Assembly (NCBI GenBank): GCA_964638155.1
Contig: CAZWYI010000011.1
Location: 1-64,000 of the forward strand
Reading direction: 5' to 3'
DNA length: 64,000 nt
Origin: CAYZTD01 sp964638155
Lineage (GTDB): Archaea > Thermoplasmatota > E2 > DHVEG-1
Below the pieces are notes generated by a model that saw nothing but the letters and a program-made list of their open reading frames with translations, was not told the origin of the DNA and searched no databases. This document shows, in pieces, positions 63,796 to 64,000 of the stretch. Both the position numbers and the translations under genes were made by a program. Position 1 is the first letter of the stretch; every line of letters starts with the position of its first letter.

Positions 63796-64000
63796 TTAAA
63801 AGAAATTAGTAAAAATTGCAATCATCACAGGTATAGAGACAAGAGATACTATAAAACTTGCAACCATAAACTGGTTAACAATAGACCTATTACCACCAGA
63901 TCTTTCTGTTACAAGAGGCACAGCTGTGACCGGTGGAACAGCAGCCTGCAAGAGAATAATTATTGCAATCGTATAGTTAATATATGCTTTTATCAAAATT
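63796..64000 (-). CDS. C-terminal end of an AEC-type transporter (cut by window edge)
   Basis: The minus-strand frame is open to the right edge, so the gene begins outside the window. The visible part has two membrane segments. LLQAAVPPVTAVPLVTERSGGNRSIVNQFMVAS followed by FIVSLVSIPVMIAIF is the usual end of auxin-efflux-carrier (AEC) permeases. No reliable start codon is in view. Confidence 0.7.
   Translation of the reverse strand, partial: ILIKAYINYTIAIIILLQAAVPPVTAVPLVTERSGGNRSIVNQFMVASFIVSLVSIPVMIAIFTNFF

Overview
The window is archaeal, AT-rich DNA. It encodes RNA polymerase subunit L, the exosome subunit Csl4, TruD, an archaeal-type isoleucyl-tRNA synthetase, a split Hdr/Mvh complex and many exported FG-GAP, PKD and Ig-like proteins. 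The exported-protein repertoire, the gingipain-like protease and the fermentative amino-acid/acyl-CoA enzymes fit a sediment Thermoplasmatota archaeon of the MBG-D/Thermoprofundales kind. Archaeal is near certain; the lineage is my inference. A 10-N gap followed by 29 A at 32702-32740 shows that this is a scaffolded draft, probably a metagenome bin.

Layout. 1-5.5 kb: housekeeping block (ileS, truD, rpoL, csl4). 5.6-12.4 kb: an exported FG-GAP protein, an SDR reductase, two tandem small paralogues of unknown function, FKBP, cold-shock protein, threonine aldolase and a membrane DUF362 protein. 12.4-17.2 kb: a tight UV-repair operon (DUF523-DUF1722, UvsE, a PPOX-like flavoprotein, class II photolyase) and an NDH-2-like flavoprotein. 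17.3-25.6 kb: LEA14-like protein, an ABC exporter with a zinc-ribbon ATPase, and two exported proteins including a large C25-type protease. 25.7-32.6 kb: birA, an SSF symporter and a leucine-degradation-type operon (methylglutaconyl-CoA hydratase plus a methylcrotonyl-CoA-type carboxylase with separate biotin carboxylase, BCCP and carboxyltransferase). After the gap come an ACT protein, unknown membrane/exported proteins and a junction of two 5'-truncated genes at about 35345.

35.9-59.8 kb is the metabolic core. It holds divergent mvhGA-protease-mvhD and hdrCBA clusters, an EtfAB operon with acyl-CoA dehydrogenase and acyl-CoA synthetase, a 4-hydroxybutyryl-CoA-dehydratase homologue, a corrinoid adenosyltransferase with a B12 acyl-CoA mutase and its MeaB-type chaperone, and a second operon with acyl-CoA dehydrogenase, synthetase, thiolase, 3-hydroxyacyl-CoA dehydrogenase and crotonase. 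The mutase carries Phe88 and Gln206 where methylmalonyl-CoA mutases have Tyr and Arg. That pair points to isobutyryl-CoA mutase. The set then reads as a route: isobutyryl-CoA to butyryl-CoA to crotonyl-CoA to 3-hydroxybutyryl-CoA to acetoacetyl-CoA to 2 acetyl-CoA. Electrons would go through ETF, and possibly HdrABC-MvhADG, to H2 or ferredoxin. Together with the secreted protease and the leucine operon it looks like protein and branched-chain amino-acid catabolism.

59.8-64 kb: a metal/arsenic-type permease, Ogg2 glycosylase, a G-rich foldable element, a COG2522-type regulator, a DUF2156 protein, a GNAT acetyltransferase and the cut-off end of an AEC-type transporter. A short inverted repeat, TTAAC-N4-GTTAA or close variants, sits just upstream of the regulator (two copies) and of several exported-protein genes, and is a candidate operator. 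Start codons were adjusted where a Shine-Dalgarno motif and family length agreed; several genes probably start with TTG or GTG.
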